Positions 61,271 to 64,000 of a DNA stretch of 64,000 nt are shown piece after piece; positions within the stretch are counted from its first letter, which is position 1; each line of letters starts with the position of its first letter. The DNA lies in assembly GCF_011764485.1 (NCBI RefSeq), contig NZ_AP022848.1, positions 648,001 through 712,000 of the forward strand. Direction: 5' to 3'. The DNA is from Bosea sp. ANAM02. GTDB taxonomy: Bacteria > Pseudomonadota > Alphaproteobacteria > Rhizobiales > Beijerinckiaceae. Below the pieces are notes generated by a model that saw nothing but the letters and a program-made list of their open reading frames with translations, made no database searches and was not told where the DNA came from. The position numbers were made by a program, and so were the translations under genes.

Positions 61271-61614
61271 AGAAGGCGGCCGCCATGCCGAGCCCGATCA
61301 GCGTGATGAAGACACGCAGGGCCAGCATGTTGGTGATGCGCCGCGCCAGAGATGCGCTCCGACGAAGCCGCCGAGCGCGCAGGAAACGCTGAGCACCAGC
61401 GCCAAGCGCCAGTCGACCAGCCCCGCGACGGAATAGTCGCGACCGAAACCGCCGAGAGGATCGTCGACATCAGGCTCTTCAGCCCGTTCATCTCATGCAG
61501 ATCGGTCAGGCCGCCTCCCTCGCGCAGCACGCGGCGCACCAGCGCTGGGCCGGCGACGGAGTTCAGCGCGCCGGCAGCCAGGCCCGCGACGACAAGAACG
61601 ATACTCGATTCCAT
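61260..61614 (-). pseudogene. Decayed sulfite exporter TauE/SafE family gene
   Basis: The start MESSIVLVVAGLAAGALNSVAG (from 61614) and the end MLALRVFITLIGLGMAAAFF (before TGA at 61260-61262) are those of TauE/SafE membrane proteins, but only about 118 codons remain against about 250 normally. The stretch EMNGLKSLMSTILSAVSVATI is in the first frame. At about 61425-61440 the reading shifts to VDWRLALVLSVSCALGGFVG, and at about 61335-61352 to RRITNMLALRVF. A large internal part after the first helix is missing. Its 3' end overlaps the dehydrogenase gene by 11 bases. Confidence 0.75.
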
Positions 61615-61694
61615 GAGACCTCCCCGATCGCGCCTGGATTGCCCAAATCGAACAGGTCTGCAAGCCGGCCGGCAGGCCGAGCTCCGAAGGCTCG

Positions 61695-63104
61695 TCAGGC
61701 CGCGCTGACGCCGCTGAAGACCATGCGGCCGCGATGGAAGGTCGCGCTGCGCTCCGGCAGACGCGCCACCGCCTCGGCCGAGCAGCTCGCCGGGACCAGC
61801 GTGAAATCGGCGGATTCGCCGGCCTTGGGCCAGGCCCGCTCGCCCTTGTCGGTGAGCGGCAGCACGCCGCCGGTGGCGATCGCCAGCGCACGGGACAGGC
61901 GGAACTCGTCACTGCCGCGATAGAGCTGCGCGTAGAGATTGGCCTTTTCGAGCATGTCGGCGCGGCCGAAGGGCGACCAGTGGTCGGTAACGCTGTCGGT
62001 GCCGGTCATCACGAACACGCCCTTGGCGCTGAGCTGCGGCAGCGGCATCGTCGAGGCGCCGAGCGGCACCGTGGAGGCGACGCTCATGCCCTGTGTGGCC
62101 ATGCGCGTCGCGGCTTCGTCGAGCGCGCCCGGCGACATCGTAGCCAGCGCGAAGCCGTGGCTGATCGTGACCTTACCGCGCAAGGCCGGGTTCTTCTCGA
62201 CGGTCGCGATCATGTACAGGATCGCTGCGACGCCGGCCGGGCTCGACTCGTGCAGATGGATGTCGACGCCCTTGCCGGTGTCGAGCGCGATCTGGAACAT
62301 CGCGTCGAGCGACTTCTCCATGGCGCCGTCGACATTGGTCGGGTCGAGGCCGCCGACGAAGTCGACGCCCATGCTCATCGCCTCGCGCATCAGCGTGTCG
62401 ACCTTCGAGAGCAGCAGGCCGTGCTGCGGAAAGGCGACGATCTCGCAAGAGAAGTCGTCGCGATGCTTCTCCAGCGCGCGCTTGAGGTTTTCAAGGCTCT
62501 TCAACCCGCTGACCGGGTCGATATTGCAATGGCTGCGGGCGACCGTGGTGCCCTTGGACTGGAGCAGGGCGATGAGCTGCTCGGCATGCTTCTGCGAGTC
62601 CGGCAGCAATTGCGGGATCAGCTTCTCCTCGCGCGCGATCATGTCGAGGACGGTCTTGCCCTGCCGCGGCAGCGGTGCTTGCCAGGCGCGGCCATAGAAA
62701 GTCTTGTCGAGATGGATATGCATGTCGCGCATCGCGGGCAGGGCGAGATGGCCATGGGCCTGGTAGCTCGGCACGCCTGCCGGCAGCGCGGCGCCGGCGG
62801 CATGGATCGCGGCGATCCTGCCGGCTTTGATCTCCAGCGTGTGAAGGCCGGAGTGCGTGCCCGTCACGATGTCGCCATCGTAGACGAAGCCTTCTTCGAG
62901 GCGGACATCGGTCAGGAGATAATGCTGTTCTGTCGGGATGCGCTTGCCGGCCTCGGATGCTGGTTTGGCGGAGGCAGGCTTTGCATTGGCCTGCTGCGCC
63001 TGCGCGGCCCCGCCCGAAAATCCCGCCATGACGGCGCAGGCCGTGGCGAGGCCACCCGTGCGGCCGATGAACGAACGCCTGCTCTGATGATGTGCCAGTT
63101 CCAT
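61695..63104 (-). CDS. Tat-exported amidohydrolase (cytosine deaminase-like)
   Basis: A 468-residue metal-dependent hydrolase. The N terminus HQSRRSFIGRTGGLATACAVMAG has a twin-arginine motif and a cut site near AQA|QQ, so it acts in the periplasm. Metal ligands are visible in MRDMHIHLDKTFYG, HCNID, HLHESSPAG, SHGFAL and TGTDSVTDHWSPFG, a pattern close to cytosine deaminase (CodA/AtzC-like) enzymes. The ATG at 63104 has GGAGGCGGCGACC upstream; an extension to 63482 lies in the LysR gene. Substrate unknown. A LysR gene ends 107 bases upstream on the same strand. Confidence 0.86.
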   Translation of the reverse strand: MELAHHQSRRSFIGRTGGLATACAVMAGFSGGAAQAQQANAKPASAKPASEAGKRIPTEQHYLLTDVRLEEGFVYDGDIVTGTHSGLHTLEIKAGRIAAIHAAGAALPAGVPSYQAHGHLALPAMRDMHIHLDKTFYGRAWQAPLPRQGKTVLDMIAREEKLIPQLLPDSQKHAEQLIALLQSKGTTVARSHCNIDPVSGLKSLENLKRALEKHRDDFSCEIVAFPQHGLLLSKVDTLMREAMSMGVDFVGGLDPTNVDGAMEKSLDAMFQIALDTGKGVDIHLHESSPAGVAAILYMIATVEKNPALRGKVTISHGFALATMSPGALDEAATRMATQGMSVASTVPLGASTMPLPQLSAKGVFVMTGTDSVTDHWSPFGRADMLEKANLYAQLYRGSDEFRLSRALAIATGGVLPLTDKGERAWPKAGESADFTLVPASCSAEAVARLPERSATFHRGRMVFSGVSAA

Positions 63105-63211
63105 GGTCGCCGCCTCCTTGTGATCGTTGCCGGTGCCATAGGCCCGAAACCGACATTCTGGCAGCGATATTTGGCAATGCTGGCGATTGCGGCCGTCAAT
63201 GCTGCGGCCAT

Positions 63212-64000
63212 TTACGCTTCGAGATGGCAATAGGCGATCAGCCGCTGCGCCAGAATCGCGGTCGAGGCCGGGGCCTCGTCGCGATGGTACAGCGCGAGCT
63301 CGAAATCGGTGATCTCGGCGAGGCCGTCCGCCGCGCCGAGGACCCGATGGCCGGGCAGGCGGCAGCTTGCGGGCAGCAGGGTCATGCCGAGCCCGGCCGC
63401 CGAGGCGGCGGCGAGCGCGGCGAGGCTGCCGCTGCAATAACCGATGCGCCAGCGCATGCCGAGCGCATCGAGCGCCCCACACAATTCGTCGCGATAGAGC
63501 CCGCCGAGCGGGAACATCGCCAGCGAGACCGGCGCGCGCTCGATCGCAGGATGCGCCAGGCTGTCGAGCCAGAGCAGCCGCTCGCGCCGGGCGGCGCGCG
63601 GCGGCTGGCCGCGCCGCTGCTTCACCAGCACCAGGTCGAGCTCCTCGCGCTCATAGGCGCTGCGCAGGTCGGCACTCAGGCCGCTGCTGACATCGAGCCG
63701 CAGATGCGGATGCTCCCGGCTGAACACGGCGAGCAGGTCGATGGTCGGCACGGCGAAATCCTCGGGCATGCCCAAGCGCAGCACGCCGTCCCGCCAGACG
63801 CCGGTCAGCGCATCATGCGCCTCCTCGTTGAGGGCGATGATGCGCCGCGCATAGCTCAGCAGCCGCTCGCCCTCCTCTGTGAGCTGGACCTGATGCGACG
63901 AGCGCTCCAGCAGCGGGCAGCCCAGCAAATCCTCGAGGCGCTTGACCTGCAGGCTGACGGTGGATTGCGAGAGCGAGACCCGATCCGCTCCGCGCGTGAA
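63212..64000 (-). CDS. LysR family transcriptional regulator, 5' end cut by window
   Basis: The last 262 codons of a LysR regulator. The frame is open to base 64000. Visible are the second half of the helix-turn-helix (VSLSQSTVSLQVKRLEDLLG), the linker helix and the effector domain (VLRLGMPEDFAVPTIDLLAVF ... GLGMTLLPAS). About 30 N-terminal residues are missing. The adjacent amidohydrolase gene is a possible target. Confidence 0.88.
   Translation of the reverse strand, partial: FTRGADRVSLSQSTVSLQVKRLEDLLGCPLLERSSHQVQLTEEGERLLSYARRIIALNEEAHDALTGVWRDGVLRLGMPEDFAVPTIDLLAVFSREHPHLRLDVSSGLSADLRSAYEREELDLVLVKQRRGQPPRAARRERLLWLDSLAHPAIERAPVSLAMFPLGGLYRDELCGALDALGMRWRIGYCSGSLAALAAASAAGLGMTLLPASCRLPGHRVLGAADGLAEITDFELALYHRDEAPASTAILAQRLIAYCHLEA

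Noticed and set aside
1..64000. tRNA, rRNA or insertion sequences
   Set aside because: No cloverleaf with a T-loop consensus, rRNA segment, transposase or terminal inverted repeat with target duplication was recognised when reading the window by eye.

Overview
The window is high-G+C DNA that looks like the chromosome of an alphaproteobacterium, most likely of the order Hyphomicrobiales (a Bosea-, Methylobacterium- or Bradyrhizobium-like lineage). This rests on dense four-base (ATGA/GTGA) gene overlaps, many ABC uptake systems with FAD oxidases, a PrtD/PrsD-type type I secretion system, a cyo quinol oxidase followed by SURF1, periplasmic caspase-like proteins, and palindromic intergenic repeats of a type I recall from this group. 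The genus is not certain. No rRNA, tRNA, CRISPR array, insertion sequence or phage gene was seen.

Layout: (1) 1-678, the 3' end of a HemN-type coproporphyrinogen oxidase. (2) 699-11500, a catabolic operon on the minus strand: a spermidine/putrescine-type ABC importer, two FAD amine/amino-acid oxidase subunits flanking one HcnA/HcnB-like pair, RidA and an acyl-CoA dehydrogenase, with a divergent LysR regulator. Large inverted repeats fill two gaps. (3) 11485-31505, a secretion/glycan locus: MarR regulator and GT4 glycosyltransferase (minus), then a type I ABC transporter, membrane-fusion protein, a nearly pure RTX-repeat protein, a strong hairpin, and a ten-gene operon of glycosyltransferases, a methyltransferase, two polysaccharide pyruvyltransferase-family proteins, a secreted protein and a GSCFA protein. 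(4) 31578-40373, a small secreted protein, a TetR regulator, a second ABC importer, an acyl-CoA ligase, a crotonase-family protein and an MFS transporter. (5) 40571-45425, cyoABCD plus SURF1. (6) 45444-49649, a hydroxyproline-type catabolic operon (epimerase, FAD oxidase, DHDPS-family lyase) with a FadR-type GntR regulator and two matching TTGTCGACAA palindromes. (7) 49778-56025, an envelope cluster of exported proteins: OmpA-like protein, caspase-like peptidase, two DUF4399 proteins and a Cys-less pseudo-caspase fused to a formylglycine-generating-enzyme-like domain. (8) 56138-64000, an SDR, a serine-glyoxylate-type aminotransferase, a YdiJ-like FAD/Fe-S dehydrogenase, a broken TauE/SafE gene, a Tat-exported amidohydrolase and a LysR gene cut by the window end.

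The regions most worth attention are the caspase/OmpA/DUF4399 cluster (49778-56025), which has a divergent promoter region and an active-looking/inactive-looking caspase pair, and the type I secretion-RTX-glycosyltransferase locus, which lacks any visible glycan flippase or polymerase. All functional statements come from reading motifs and gene order. No database search was run.
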